Positions 1 through 7,537 of a stretch of 64,000 nucleotides of DNA are shown piece by piece; the first letter of the stretch is position 1; each line of letters opens with the position of its first letter. The DNA comes from UBA5189 sp040389445. GTDB lineage: Bacteria > Chloroflexota > Limnocylindria > Limnocylindrales > CSP1-4. The notes beneath the pieces were generated by a model. That model did no database searches. It worked only from the letters and a program-made list of their open reading frames with translations, and was not told the DNA's origin. The stretch covers positions 124,001 through 188,000 of the forward strand of contig JAZJZX010000010.1 of NCBI GenBank assembly GCA_040389445.1, given 5' to 3'. The position numbers and the translations under genes were made by a program.

Positions 1-278
1 GGCTGGTTGCGCAATCGATCGATGACGGCGGACCAGCGTCGTGAGCCACGACGACGATTGGCGGCCACGCGTCGCGCGACGGCCAGCAGCCAGGGCAGCG
101 CGCGCTCGGCGGACGGCAGGTCGGCGAGCCGCCTCCACGCGATCATGAACGTCTCGGCAACGACATCCTCGGCGTCGGCCTCGGGCTCGACACGGCGAAG
201 CACATAGGCCAGGACCCGCCGCTGATGCACCTCGAATGCGGCCTCGAACCTGGCCCGATCATCGTCCGTTGGCTGCAT
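1..278 (-). CDS. ECF-type RNA polymerase sigma factor, N-terminal part (runs off the window)
   Basis: Sigma factors of this class bind core RNA polymerase and recognise the -10 element of a small regulon. Only about 92 residues are visible; the C-terminal region 4 lies beyond the left edge. The visible part reads as region 2: an opening helix FEAAFEVHQRRVLAYVLRR, the acidic DAEDVVAETFMIAWRR stretch typical of region 2.2, and LPWLLAVARRVAANRRR at 2.3/2.4. The start is the complement of CAT at 276-278, since the MQPTDDDRARF opening gives the normal ECF spacing. No anti-sigma gene can be seen. The gene lies outside the putative left attachment core at 1257, so it should belong to the chromosome. 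Family confident, regulon unknown. Confidence 0.85.
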   Translation of the reverse strand, partial: MQPTDDDRARFEAAFEVHQRRVLAYVLRRVEPEADAEDVVAETFMIAWRRLADLPSAERALPWLLAVARRVAANRRRGSRRWSAVIDRLRNQ

Positions 279-532
279 GTCCGGGCAGACGGCCTGGCGG
301 ACAGCATGGTTCCCCCAGGGGAGCCGGGCCATGGGAGCCGGCCATGGGAGCCGTATGACCATGTCGCGTCTGGGTAGTGGCCGCGTCGGGGAACATGCCG
401 GACATGGAAGGACGCGACGGATCGGGATCCTGATGATCCCGATCCCGCCGTCAGACCCAGTCTCCTTCCGCCGTACCTACCTGCCGCCGGGATCCGGCCG
501 CAGGCGCAGACGACCCGACGGAACCTCCTTCG

Positions 533-578
533 TTGACTCGCGGAGTGTCCGCGTATATCGTATGACGATATACGCGGA
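533..578 (+). promoter_or_regulatory. Promoter with a 14-bp perfect inverted-repeat operator
   Basis: TTGACT (533-538) and TATCGT (556-561) sit 17 nt apart, a good sigma-70-type pair. The -10 lies inside a perfect inverted repeat: TCCGCGTATATCGT (548-561), spacer ATG, and its exact complement at 565-578. A dimeric repressor bound here would cover the -10 and start site of the gene at 611. A related site, CTATATCGT-CGA-ACGAAATAG, lies at 2360-2380. The regulator is unknown. Confidence 0.65.
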
Positions 579-610
579 GGCCAGACAGGAGCAAGGGAGG
601 CGACGATGAC

Positions 611-1138
611 ATGACGAACCGATTGGGCTTGATGCAGGGTCTCTTTCTCGTTCTCGTCGGCGTCGCCTGGGCAACACGCGCGCTCATCGGTTTGACAGAT
701 GCGGATTTCTGGAACGCCACCACGCTGCTCGACTACGCCTCCGTCTGGACGTACAGCCTGGCCCTGCTGCTGATCGCACCGGCGCTGCTCATCCTCATCC
801 GCGAGGCGAAATCCGGACGTGCAGCCACCCTCGTGGCCTGGGTCGTGGCTGCCGGGGCGATCCTGGCAGCGGTGGCCAACGGGATCGAGGATGGCCTCGG
901 CTACAAGGAGTTCGGGACGCAATACGTTCTTGGGGCGAGCATCGTCGGGCTCGGCCTGATCGCACTCGCGGCGCTCATGGCATTCGGCCGTCGGAAGAGC
1001 TTTGCCCTCGTCCCGACGCTGACGGTCGCGGGCCTGCTCGCGTTCAGCGTGGGCGGCGGCTTCTTGATCGCTGCGACGTGGGCAGTCCTCGGTGTCCTGG
1101 TCGCGACCGGCCGAACGGAGACCGTGGCCGCGACCTGA
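611..1138 (+). CDS. Small multi-pass membrane protein of unknown function
   Basis: The 175-residue product is mostly hydrophobic, with about five predicted membrane helices (around residues 8-26, 45-63, 73-92, 103-124 and 133-160) and short charged loops such as IREAKSGR and FGRRKS. I recognise no catalytic motif. ATG 611 has a strong GGGAGG ribosome site at 595-600; the nearer ATG at 606 opens a frame that stops at once. The gene stands alone behind a promoter whose -10 is buried in a palindromic operator (548-578), so it is probably a repressible one-gene unit, as in small stress-response membrane proteins. Function inferred only as membrane-located. Confidence 0.75.
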   Translation: MTNRLGLMQGLFLVLVGVAWATRALIGLTDADFWNATTLLDYASVWTYSLALLLIAPALLILIREAKSGRAATLVAWVVAAGAILAAVANGIEDGLGYKEFGTQYVLGASIVGLGLIALAALMAFGRRKSFALVPTLTVAGLLAFSVGGGFLIAATWAVLGVLVATGRTETVAAT

Positions 1139-1454
1139 CGAGCGACGAGCGACTTGGGGTAGTTGGGGAGATCCGGAGCGAAGTTCGACTTCACGGTCGA
1201 GGCGAGTCTCGAAGACCGGCGCAAACTCTCGGAACCTCGCACGACAATGCGGTAGGTCTGGTCGGGGCGAGAGGCATAGCCCCGCGACCACCGACCTTCC
1301 GATCACGATGCGGCTGGCGGAGCCGCCGGAGCCCTTCGACTGGCTCCGAAGCGCGTGACGCGCCAGCGCGCCCGCCATCCTGCCGAACACGCGCCGGATG
1401 GGTGCACGGGCGGACGATTCGCCGCCTGGTTCCGGTCGGGAGACTGGCGACTCG
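1139..1454. other. Gene-free stretch containing the putative left attachment core
   Basis: No convincing gene. It holds the 18-bp sequence at 1257-1274 that recurs at the end of a serine recombinase gene (39778). The reading VGLVGARG just before and across the core resembles the readthrough ending seen where recombinase frames run into the tRNA, so a decayed recombinase tail is possible but not shown. Confidence 0.5.
1257..1274 (+). repeat. Putative left attachment core of the integrated DNA
   Basis: TCTGGTCGGGGCGAGAGG is identical to 39778-39795. Its last 16 bases equal the 3' end of tRNA-Pro at 54495-54510, including the bases giving CCA. Position and orientation match a left junction: chromosome to the left, element to the right. 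No whole tRNA can be folded here. Confidence 0.55.
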
Positions 1455-1868
1455 CTAGGTCTCAGCCTCGATGAGCGCCTTCATGTTGCCCAGGCTTCGC
1501 TCCATGAAGGACGGATCGAAGGCCTTCACGGCGTCGGGCAGCTCGGTCCGGATCGTCACCCGCGTCCGATCACCATCCACCGGTTCGAACGACACGGTCG
1601 AACGCAGCGCGAACGGCCCGTCGTGGACCAGCCAACCGACCGAGCGGTCCTGCGTGTACTCGACGACCTCCATGGTCCCCTCGGTCGGCACCTCGCCGCG
1701 CGACTGGCGCCGGCCGATGACGCTGCCGAGACGGATGGGACCGTCGGTGATCGGCCACAGCTCCATCTGTGGGTCCCAGCGCGGATGGTTCGCGATGTGG
1801 TCGACCACGAGGAAGCGGAAAACGACACTCGGTGGGCGATCGAACTCCTGGGACAGCTCGACCTGCAT
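1455..1868 (-). CDS. SRPBCC-family (polyketide cyclase/START-like) protein
   Basis: 137 residues with the helix-grip layout of the SRPBCC superfamily: a first strand VELSQEFDRPPSVVFRFL, a WDPQMELWPI turn, and the C-terminal long helix from about residue 112. Family members bind hydrophobic ligands in a central cavity; roles range from cyclase to simple binding protein, and the substrate cannot be read from sequence. The ATG has GGAGG eight bases upstream. It is divergent from the HTH gene at 1950. Probably cytoplasmic; no signal peptide is visible. Confidence 0.8.
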   Translation of the reverse strand: MQVELSQEFDRPPSVVFRFLVVDHIANHPRWDPQMELWPITDGPIRLGSVIGRRQSRGEVPTEGTMEVVEYTQDRSVGWLVHDGPFALRSTVSFEPVDGDRTRVTIRTELPDAVKAFDPSFMERSLGNMKALIEAET

Positions 1869-1949
1869 GGATCGGTCCTCCGTTCACCAGGCCCCTGGGC
1901 GCGGGTTCGCGCCCTCGCGTGCGGGCGGCGAATCTACCCGACACCGCGC

Positions 1950-2255
1950 ATGACGCGATGCTCGTCTCGCCGCCCAGCGGGACGCGCCACGGATCGTGAG
2001 GTCGGCGTGGTCGCCGCGGTCCTCGTCGCCGGGTCGGAGAAGGAGGCCGCCCACCGCCTTGGCCTGTCGCACTCGACCGTGAAGCACCACCTGGCGAACG
2101 CCCGGTCCAAGGTTGGCGCGGCGACCACGGCGCAGCTGGTCTGGATCCTCGCCGAGCGGCTGCCGGAGCCCGAGGGCGTGGCCCGAACGGACGAGTCCGC
2201 GCTGGAGATGATGCTGACGGGGGTGGAGAGTGGTTTGCGCGACTCGACCGCCTGA
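1950..2255 (+). CDS. Stand-alone LuxR-type HTH mini-protein
   Basis: About 101 residues holding little more than a LuxR/GerE helix-turn-helix: TDREVGVVAAVLVAGSEKEA, then LGLSHSTVKHHLANARSKVG (recognition helix) and the closing TTAQLVWILAERLP. No receiver or sensor domain precedes it. Proteins of this shape occur in phages and integrative elements of high-GC bacteria as small DNA-binding regulators, and a second one lies at 6151. ATG 1950 is the nearest start to the domain and has no strong ribosome site. The frame is open further upstream, but that part reads as a shadow of the SRPBCC gene on the other strand. Confidence 0.65.
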   Translation: MTRCSSRRPAGRATDREVGVVAAVLVAGSEKEAAHRLGLSHSTVKHHLANARSKVGAATTAQLVWILAERLPEPEGVARTDESALEMMLTGVESGLRDSTA

Positions 2256-2324
2256 CCCGCGGGCGGCTGCGACCCGGTCAACTCCACATGGTCACCCGTC
2301 TCGGCGGTGTCACCGGCCTCGGCG

Positions 2325-2380
2325 TTGACAGCGGGCGCCCCGACCACTAGGGTCGCTCGCTATATCGTCGAACGAAATAG
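2325..2380 (+). promoter_or_regulatory. Promoter and operator of the lipoprotein gene at 2395
   Basis: TTGACA (2325-2330), 17 nt, TAGGGT (2348-2353): a strong promoter for high-GC DNA. The start site, near 2360, falls on the inverted repeat CTATATCGT-CGA-ACGAAATAG (2360-2380), which matches the operator at 548-578 in its TATATCGT-N3-ACGATATA core except for one base. This suggests control by the same unknown repressor. Confidence 0.6.
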
Positions 2381-2394
2381 CCGGAGTGTCATGG

Positions 2395-4434
2395 ATGTCG
2401 GTTGGCCCGAGGTCCAGTCGTCGGTACCTCCCAGCGGTGGCGTCGCGTGCCCGACTCACCCTGGTGGCGGCGCTGGTCGCCGCCTCGTGCGCGACTCCCA
2501 ACCCTCCGCCCACCCCGACGGCGACGCCGCCCCCTCCGGCCGCGGTCGGCACGGACTGTGCTCGCTTCGCCCCCGATCCGTCCGGCGAGTTCTTCGGTCC
2601 GGTCGACGCCTCGTTCCACGATCCAACGCCGCTTGACTGGGACATCGCCGCGCCGGAGGACGTGGGACTGGACGCAGCGGCGCTGGACCAGGCGGCGGAC
2701 AACGTCGCGTTGTCCGCCGAGGTGCGAAGCCTGCTCGTCGCGCGCCACGGCAGGCTCGTGTTCGAGCGCTACTTCAACGGTGCTGACGCTGCTGAGGCGC
2801 GATCGATCGCCTCTGCGGGGAAGTCGTTCCTGTCCGTGGCGACCGGCATCGCCATCGATGAGGGCCTGCTCGCGCTGGACACCCGGATCGATGAGTTCCT
2901 GAGGCCCGACCTCGTCGGAACGCACGGCGACCTGACGATCGAGCATCTGCTGACGATGTCCGGTGGGTTGGCGATGAGCGAAGACCCGCTCTACCTGTCC
3001 GACGCCGTTCCGGGCACCGGACCTGGAGCCGCCAGCTTCGTCCGGGAGGTCCTGAAGTGGGACAGTGTCGCGCCGGCGGGCACGGAGTTCGCCTACAGCA
3101 CGGGCCTGACACAGGTCCTCGCTGCCGTGCTCGAGGAGGCGACCGGCCAGTCGTTGTGCGGGTACATGGTGGATCGCCTGCTCGACCCCCTCGGCATCGA
3201 CGTCGAACAGTGGTGGGTGGAGCCCGATGGCGACTTCTCCGGTGGGCCCACGTACATGACGCCGCGCGAACTCGCTCGCTTCGGTCAGTTCGTGCTGCAG
3301 GATGGCGTTTGGGACGGCGACCAGCTCGTGCCCGCGGCGTGGCTCGACCGGTCGCTTACCGAACGATGGGACCTGGGCTGCAGGCCCGGCCTGTCGGCGC
3401 ACCAGGGGTACGGCTTCCTGTGGTGGCTCTATGACGTCGAGGGATACGAAGTCTGGAATGCCTCGGGCTATGGCGGCCAGGAGTTGGCGATCGTGCCGGA
3501 TCTCGATCTGGTGATGGTGACGACCCACGACGCGAGCAACGTGGGCGATCCCGACCGGCACGTGATCGGACCCAGCGCGGTGGCCCGCGCCGCCATCTTC
3601 CCGACGACCGAAGCTCCGCGCGAGCCCCGCTGCCCGCGCTTCGAGTTCAAGGGCTTCACGATGCGTCCCGACGGGAGCGGTCGGGCCGCGATCACCGATT
3701 GGCCGGTCAGCGGCATCCCGCAGGCGTGGTCGCGGGATGGGTCGCGCCTCGCGATCCAGCTCGACCGTCCCGACCTCAACGCCGAGATCTACACCGTGGC
3801 CCCGGACGGGACCGGGCTGACCCGCCTGACGCGCGACCTCGCCCCCGACATCCTGCCGGCACTGTCGCCTGACGGGTCGCGTGTCGCGTTCGCCCGCGGG
3901 AACCCGTCGACGGGCGACCTCTACCTCGTCGGCAGCGACGGGGACGGGCTCACGCAGCTGACCGGCTTCGAGGGGTCGGAGCACTCTCCCACCTGGTCGC
4001 CCGACGGGGCACGGATCGCCTTCATCTGGGGCCACGACCAGGTTAAGGGGTTCGGCGAGACCGGCGCGCTGTGGGCGATCGAACCCGACGGGACGGACCG
4101 CGAGCTGTTGCTCGATGCGCGCGTCGGCTACCCGACCTGGTCGCCGGACGGCCGCCGCATCGCCCTGGAGCTGCGCGGCGACGAGACGCATGTCGGCGTG
4201 CTCAATGTCGCCACCGGAGTGCTCGCGGACCTGGGGCCGGGCTTCGTCCCCGACTGGTCGCCCGACGGCTCGCGCCTGGCCTTCCTCCGCGACGTCGATG
4301 GCGCGGTCGACATCTACGTCATGCGGGCCGACGGGACCGATGTCGTCCAGTTGACCGACGACGCCGCCTTCGACACCTTCCCGATCTGGTCGCCCGACGG
4401 AACAACCATCCTGTTCGTGTCGGCGAGCGCTTAG
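2395..4434 (+). CDS. Lipoprotein: class C beta-lactamase-fold serine hydrolase fused to PD40/TolB-like repeats
   Basis: 679 residues. The N terminus is a lipoprotein signal: arginines, a hydrophobic run, then lipobox VAASC with Cys32, so the protein should be anchored on the outer face of the membrane. A proline-rich linker follows, then a serine-hydrolase domain (about 75-390) with the SxxK motif as SAGK near residue 140, YST in place of the usual YSN near 232, and a GYGG segment at the KTG/HxG position. From about 430 there are five to six PD40 beta-propeller repeats (WSPDGxRIAF type). Such hydrolases act as D-amino peptidases or esterases; substrate unknown. ATG 2395 has GGAG eight bases upstream; GTG 2386 in the same frame would destroy that site. 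Confidence 0.85.
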   Translation: MSVGPRSSRRYLPAVASRARLTLVAALVAASCATPNPPPTPTATPPPPAAVGTDCARFAPDPSGEFFGPVDASFHDPTPLDWDIAAPEDVGLDAAALDQAADNVALSAEVRSLLVARHGRLVFERYFNGADAAEARSIASAGKSFLSVATGIAIDEGLLALDTRIDEFLRPDLVGTHGDLTIEHLLTMSGGLAMSEDPLYLSDAVPGTGPGAASFVREVLKWDSVAPAGTEFAYSTGLTQVLAAVLEEATGQSLCGYMVDRLLDPLGIDVEQWWVEPDGDFSGGPTYMTPRELARFGQFVLQDGVWDGDQLVPAAWLDRSLTERWDLGCRPGLSAHQGYGFLWWLYDVEGYEVWNASGYGGQELAIVPDLDLVMVTTHDASNVGDPDRHVIGPSAVARAAIFPTTEAPREPRCPRFEFKGFTMRPDGSGRAAITDWPVSGIPQAWSRDGSRLAIQLDRPDLNAEIYTVAPDGTGLTRLTRDLAPDILPALSPDGSRVAFARGNPSTGDLYLVGSDGDGLTQLTGFEGSEHSPTWSPDGARIAFIWGHDQVKGFGETGALWAIEPDGTDRELLLDARVGYPTWSPDGRRIALELRGDETHVGVLNVATGVLADLGPGFVPDWSPDGSRLAFLRDVDGAVDIYVMRADGTDVVQLTDDAAFDTFPIWSPDGTTILFVSASA

Positions 4435-4754
4435 CCTCGTCCTCGAAGCAGACAGACCACGCGCACGTTCTCGGCACTCCGTCTCGCCGACGACCCTCCT
4501 CCGAAGAGGTTCGGCCGCTGCGTACGCCTCAGCGGCCGCGTCGTGGTCGCCGTTGAAGAGACGATGGAGATCCCACATCACGTCCCGATGAGTCGCCCGC
4601 GCAGGCATCGCGAAGGCATGGCCCAATCGGCCAACTAGTAACCGCGGCCCGCCGCCCCCACCCTTGAGGGCATGACGGCGCGCTGGTCCGATCCAGGTCG
4701 ACTCCGGGTTCCCCCCACCGGGTACGTCCGCGCCGTCAACGCCGCTGGGGTCCG
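4435..4754. other. Gene-poor gap
   Basis: No gene I can support. The minus strand from 4626 opens with a plausible N terminus (MPARATHRDVMWDLHRLF) but runs on as an antisense frame of the hydrolase gene. It may be a truncated gene start. Confidence 0.4.
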
Positions 4755-4907
4755 ATGAGCGGTGACGAGCCCGGCGTGATCGCGATCACGCAGCGCGAGC
4801 TCCTGCTCGAGATGCGCGAGGACATCCGGGGGCTCAAGGCCACCGTCGACGAGATCGCGCGGGACCAGGCCCTGGGCGCCGAGCCTGCCATGAGGGTTCC
4901 GACATGA
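4755..4907 (+). CDS. 50-residue protein opening a phage-lysis-like cassette
   Basis: MSGDEPGVIAITQRELLLEM opens a short, charged, helical protein whose stop overlaps the ATG of the next gene (ATGA at 4904-4907), which indicates translational coupling. Size, predicted amphipathic helix (LLLEMREDIRGLKATVDEI) and position before a peptidase and a holin-like protein recall the small XhlA-type proteins of phage lysis modules. That comparison is by context only. Confidence 0.6.
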   Translation: MSGDEPGVIAITQRELLLEMREDIRGLKATVDEIARDQALGAEPAMRVPT

Positions 4908-5842
4908 CCGACGACCTCGCCACCTACGGCCTCGGCGCGCTCCCCGATCCGCCCGACGACCGGGACTACCCGCTCGACGCCCTCTACGCCGCGGAGGGCA
5001 CGGAGCCGACGCCGGTTGACGCGCTTCCCCGCTCCTACCGCGCGCCTCTGATGCCGCCCGTGCTCGACCAGGGCTCGAGCCCGATGTGCGTCGCCTTCGG
5101 GAGCAGCGCGCTGAAGGGCCAGCAGGACCGGATCGACCAGCTCCGGTACTTCGACTTCAACGAGCCGCTGTTCTTCGAGAGGATCGGCGGGACGGCCGAT
5201 GGCGCGATCCCGCGTGTGGCGATGGAGCGGCTCCGCGGCCACGGCTACCCGGTGGTCTCGCTCGACCGGGAAGGGCAGCACCGGATCGCCGCGTACTACG
5301 CGGTGCCGCCGACGTTCGACGCGATCCGATCTGCGATCGTCGACTTCGGCCCCGTCGGGATCAGCTCGACCTGGTATCGCTCGTGGTTCCACCCCGTGGC
5401 CGGCGTCCTCCCGCCACCCGCAACGAGGGTCGGCCGGCACTTCTTCGTCGGCTACGGCTTCGAGGGCGGGTACATCCGGGCCCGGAACAGCTGGGGGACC
5501 GACTGGGGGCTCGCGGGCGACTTCCTCCTGCCGCGCGAGTACCTCAACGCCGACGGGACGACAGGTGCGTGGAAGACCGTCGACGTCATCGAGCACCCGG
5601 TCACGTATGTCCATGTCGTCGACGTCACAGCCCGGCCCAGCCTCAACGTCCGCAGGGCCCCGACCACCGCGGCCGCCAAGGTCGCGTCGCTGCCACATGG
5701 CCGCGACGTCGTGACCACGCGCCTCGAGAAGTACGGCGGGAAGTACAGCGTCAACGGCGCCGTCCGCACCGACTGGCTCGAGGTGAAGGTAGGCACCCGC
5801 ACCGGCTGGGTCGCCCGTGGCTACACCCGCGTGGTCAAGTAG
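4904..5842 (+). CDS. Papain-like (C1A) cysteine peptidase with C-terminal SH3-like domain
   Basis: 312 residues. The C1 peptidase triad is visible: Cys62 in DQGSSPMCVAFGSS (with the oxyanion Gln56), His179 in VGRHFFVGYG and Asn195 in ARNSWGTDWG. A bacterial SH3 domain follows (about 235-312; SLNVRRAPTTAAAKVASLP and TGWVARGYTRV), usually a cell-wall or substrate binding module. There is no signal peptide, so export would need a holin, and a holin-like gene follows. This makes an endolysin-like role reasonable, though most C1 peptidases cut proteins rather than peptidoglycan. Overlaps the upstream gene by four bases and sits nine bases before the next. Confidence 0.85.
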   Translation: MTDDLATYGLGALPDPPDDRDYPLDALYAAEGTEPTPVDALPRSYRAPLMPPVLDQGSSPMCVAFGSSALKGQQDRIDQLRYFDFNEPLFFERIGGTADGAIPRVAMERLRGHGYPVVSLDREGQHRIAAYYAVPPTFDAIRSAIVDFGPVGISSTWYRSWFHPVAGVLPPPATRVGRHFFVGYGFEGGYIRARNSWGTDWGLAGDFLLPREYLNADGTTGAWKTVDVIEHPVTYVHVVDVTARPSLNVRRAPTTAAAKVASLPHGRDVVTTRLEKYGGKYSVNGAVRTDWLEVKVGTRTGWVARGYTRVVK

Positions 5843-5851
5843 GAGGACGCC

Positions 5852-6154
5852 ATGGAGGACCTCACCTTCGCCGTCGTGCTCACCGCCGCCGGCGCCACCG
5901 CCTCGGCCGCCCTCATCACGGGCATGATCGCGATCCTCAAGCAGCTGGTGGTCGTCGGGCCGTGGATTCAAGCCGACCGCGAGCCCACCATCGCGTTCAT
6001 CCTGTCGGCGGTGCTCGTCACCCTCGCGGTGGTCTCGGTCGGCGTGTTCACCCCGGCCGCCCTGTTCGCCGCGTTCTTGGCCTGGTTCGGGATCGCGCAG
6101 ATCGCCATGGGTGTCCACGACACGGTCAAGAGCGCGACGAAGGGCGCCGCGTGA
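5852..6154 (+). CDS. Holin-like small membrane protein
   Basis: 100 residues with about three hydrophobic helices (around 5-30, 44-68 and 70-90), charged ends and a lysine at the C terminus (VKSATKGAA). Position directly after a wall/protein-degrading enzyme and the small size are those of a holin or of a phage-type membrane accessory protein. A ribosome site GGAGG lies just upstream of ATG 5852. Its stop overlaps the next gene's GTG. Holin role is inferred from context; membrane nature is seen. Confidence 0.65.
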   Translation: MEDLTFAVVLTAAGATASAALITGMIAILKQLVVVGPWIQADREPTIAFILSAVLVTLAVVSVGVFTPAALFAAFLAWFGIAQIAMGVHDTVKSATKGAA

Positions 6155-6417
6155 GGGACGGGTACCTGCGCGGCTCGCTCCCCCGGACGCCGACCGCCCG
6201 CCAGGTCGACGTGCTCGCGGCCTTCGTCGCCTCGGGCGGATCCGTCCCAGAGGCGGCGGCGCTCGTCGGCGTCCGGCCAAGCACGGCGAAGCGGCACCTG
6301 GCCGACCTCCGGGCGCGGTCAGGCTTGACGACCGAGCAGCTGATCTACCGCGGACGGGCGGAGGGGTGGCTGGTCGTGGCGAGCCTCGAACCCAACGCGG
6401 GTGTGCAGCCCCTCTGA
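6151..6417 (+). CDS. Small LuxR-like HTH regulator, second copy type
   Basis: 88 residues, GTG start in a GTGA overlap with the holin-like gene. The whole protein is one helix-turn-helix: PTARQVDVLAAFVASGGSVP, LVGVRPSTAKRHLADLRARSG and LTTEQLIYRGRAEGWL. It has the same build as the protein at 1950, but the sequences clearly differ. Likely a phage- or element-type regulator closing the lysis-like cassette; alternatively a terminase-small-subunit-like DNA-binding protein. Confidence 0.7.
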   Translation: MRDGYLRGSLPRTPTARQVDVLAAFVASGGSVPEAAALVGVRPSTAKRHLADLRARSGLTTEQLIYRGRAEGWLVVASLEPNAGVQPL

Positions 6418-6436
6418 GAGCGCGGGTGAAAGGCCC

Positions 6437-7087
6437 CTAGTGATCCCGGTCTGACCGGCGTGCCTCCACCTCGGACATCGCGGCGGCGAGCGTCCGGTCA
6501 TCGTCGGTCCCGACCTCTAGGCCGGCGATCACGCCGGCGACATCAGTGGCGCTGCGGTTCTGGCTCAGCTTCCATTTCGCCTCGACGCGGTCGATGACGA
6601 CCTCGATCCCGACGATCGCGCGGAGCTGACCCGCGACGTAGGGCTCTGGCGCATCCGACACGGCCCACGGCTCCGCCCGACCGTCCTCGTGCGCCCGTGT
6701 CAACCGCTCGACGACGTCCCGCGTCCAATCGGCGTCGTCGTGGACCCTGAGCGTCCCGTGGACGGCGACGAGCACGTAGTTCCACGTCGGCACGACCCGT
6801 CCGTGCTCGCGCTTCGCGGCGTACCAGGCCGGGCTGACGTACCCGTCCGGGCCGTGAACGAGGACGAGCGCCTCGCGTCCGTCGGCGTCCCGCCACTGGG
6901 CATTCGGGCGCGCGAGGTGGCCCAGCAACGCGCCGTGTGGTCCGCAGGACGAGTCGTACAGGAACGGGATCATCGAGACCGTCAGGCCGTCATCGCCGAC
7001 GGTCACGAGGTCGCCGGCCCGCGTCTCGAGCAACAGGCGGGTGACGTCGTCCGCGCTTGGTGGCCCGTTGTGGGGAGGGATGTACAT
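6437..7087 (-). CDS. PaiB-family FMN-binding protein (negative transcriptional regulator family)
   Basis: 216 residues starting MYIPPHNGP, a typical PaiB opening. The pyridoxamine-oxidase-like FMN-binding split barrel includes LLGHLARPNAQW, GYVSPAWYAAK, VVPTWNYVLVAVHG and, near the C terminus, IVGIEVVIDRVEAKWKLSQN, all hallmarks of the family. PaiB of Bacillus is genetically tied to sporulation and protease control; the biochemical role here is unproven. It is the last gene of a six-gene minus-strand operon (10394 to 6437). Confidence 0.9.
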   Translation of the reverse strand: MYIPPHNGPPSADDVTRLLLETRAGDLVTVGDDGLTVSMIPFLYDSSCGPHGALLGHLARPNAQWRDADGREALVLVHGPDGYVSPAWYAAKREHGRVVPTWNYVLVAVHGTLRVHDDADWTRDVVERLTRAHEDGRAEPWAVSDAPEPYVAGQLRAIVGIEVVIDRVEAKWKLSQNRSATDVAGVIAGLEVGTDDDRTLAAAMSEVEARRSDRDH

Positions 7088-7099
7088 GATCCTGGAAGC

Positions 7100-7513
7100 C
7101 TAGTCGCTCGGCCCCGGCCCTTGGCGGAGCATCCAGCGCTCGGGCCGGTCGATGGGCGCGAAGCCGAACGACGCGTAGAAGTCGGGGGAGTCCGTTACCA
7201 GGACCGTCCGCTTGAGGCCTGCAAGGCGAGGGTCGCCGGTCACCGCCGCCAGGAGCATCCGCCCGATCCCCTGCCCTCGACGGTCCTCGTCGACGAACAC
7301 GTCGCACACCCAGGCGAACGTGGCCTGGTCGGTGACGACCCGGGCGAAGCCGACCTGCCGCGTGCCGTCGAGGGCGGAGAAGCACAGCGAGTTCGCGACC
7401 GACCGCTCGACCATCTCGCGGCTGCGGCCCAGCGCCCAGTAGGAGCGCTCCGACAGCGCAGCGTGGAGCCAGTCGATGTCGACATCGGCAGGGTCGGTCG
7501 AGATGCGGGTCAC
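7100..7513 (-). CDS. GNAT-family N-acetyltransferase
   Basis: 137 residues with the acetyl-CoA-binding core at FVDEDRRGQGIGRMLLAAV (R/Q-x-x-G-x-G/A type loop) and a C-terminal FYASFGFAPIDRPERWM, the usual last strands. The acyl acceptor is unknown. Family members with this short layout acetylate small amines or peptide N termini. It lies 12 bases upstream of paiB in the direction of transcription and downstream of the ABM-like gene, so it is co-transcribed. Confidence 0.9.
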   Translation of the reverse strand: MTRISTDPADVDIDWLHAALSERSYWALGRSREMVERSVANSLCFSALDGTRQVGFARVVTDQATFAWVCDVFVDEDRRGQGIGRMLLAAVTGDPRLAGLKRTVLVTDSPDFYASFGFAPIDRPERWMLRQGPGPSD

Positions 7514-7537
7514 GCGCTCATCCTCCAGTCGGGCCGC

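Noticed and set aside
277..609. 110-residue plus-strand frame upstream of the membrane protein
   Set aside because: Arg/Gly/Pro-rich, contains the promoter and operator, no motif; judged non-coding.
1261..1345. Possible second tRNA at the left core
   Set aside because: Only the 3' acceptor and part of the T-stem sequence match; no 5' acceptor strand, anticodon arm or T-loop can be formed.
2389..4626. 745-residue minus-strand frame
   Set aside because: Antisense shadow of the lipoprotein hydrolase; composition follows the codon bias of the real gene and no family motif appears.
4435..4626. Possible truncated gene start on the minus strand
   Set aside because: The first 40 residues look plausible, but there is no ribosome site and no defined end; not enough to call.
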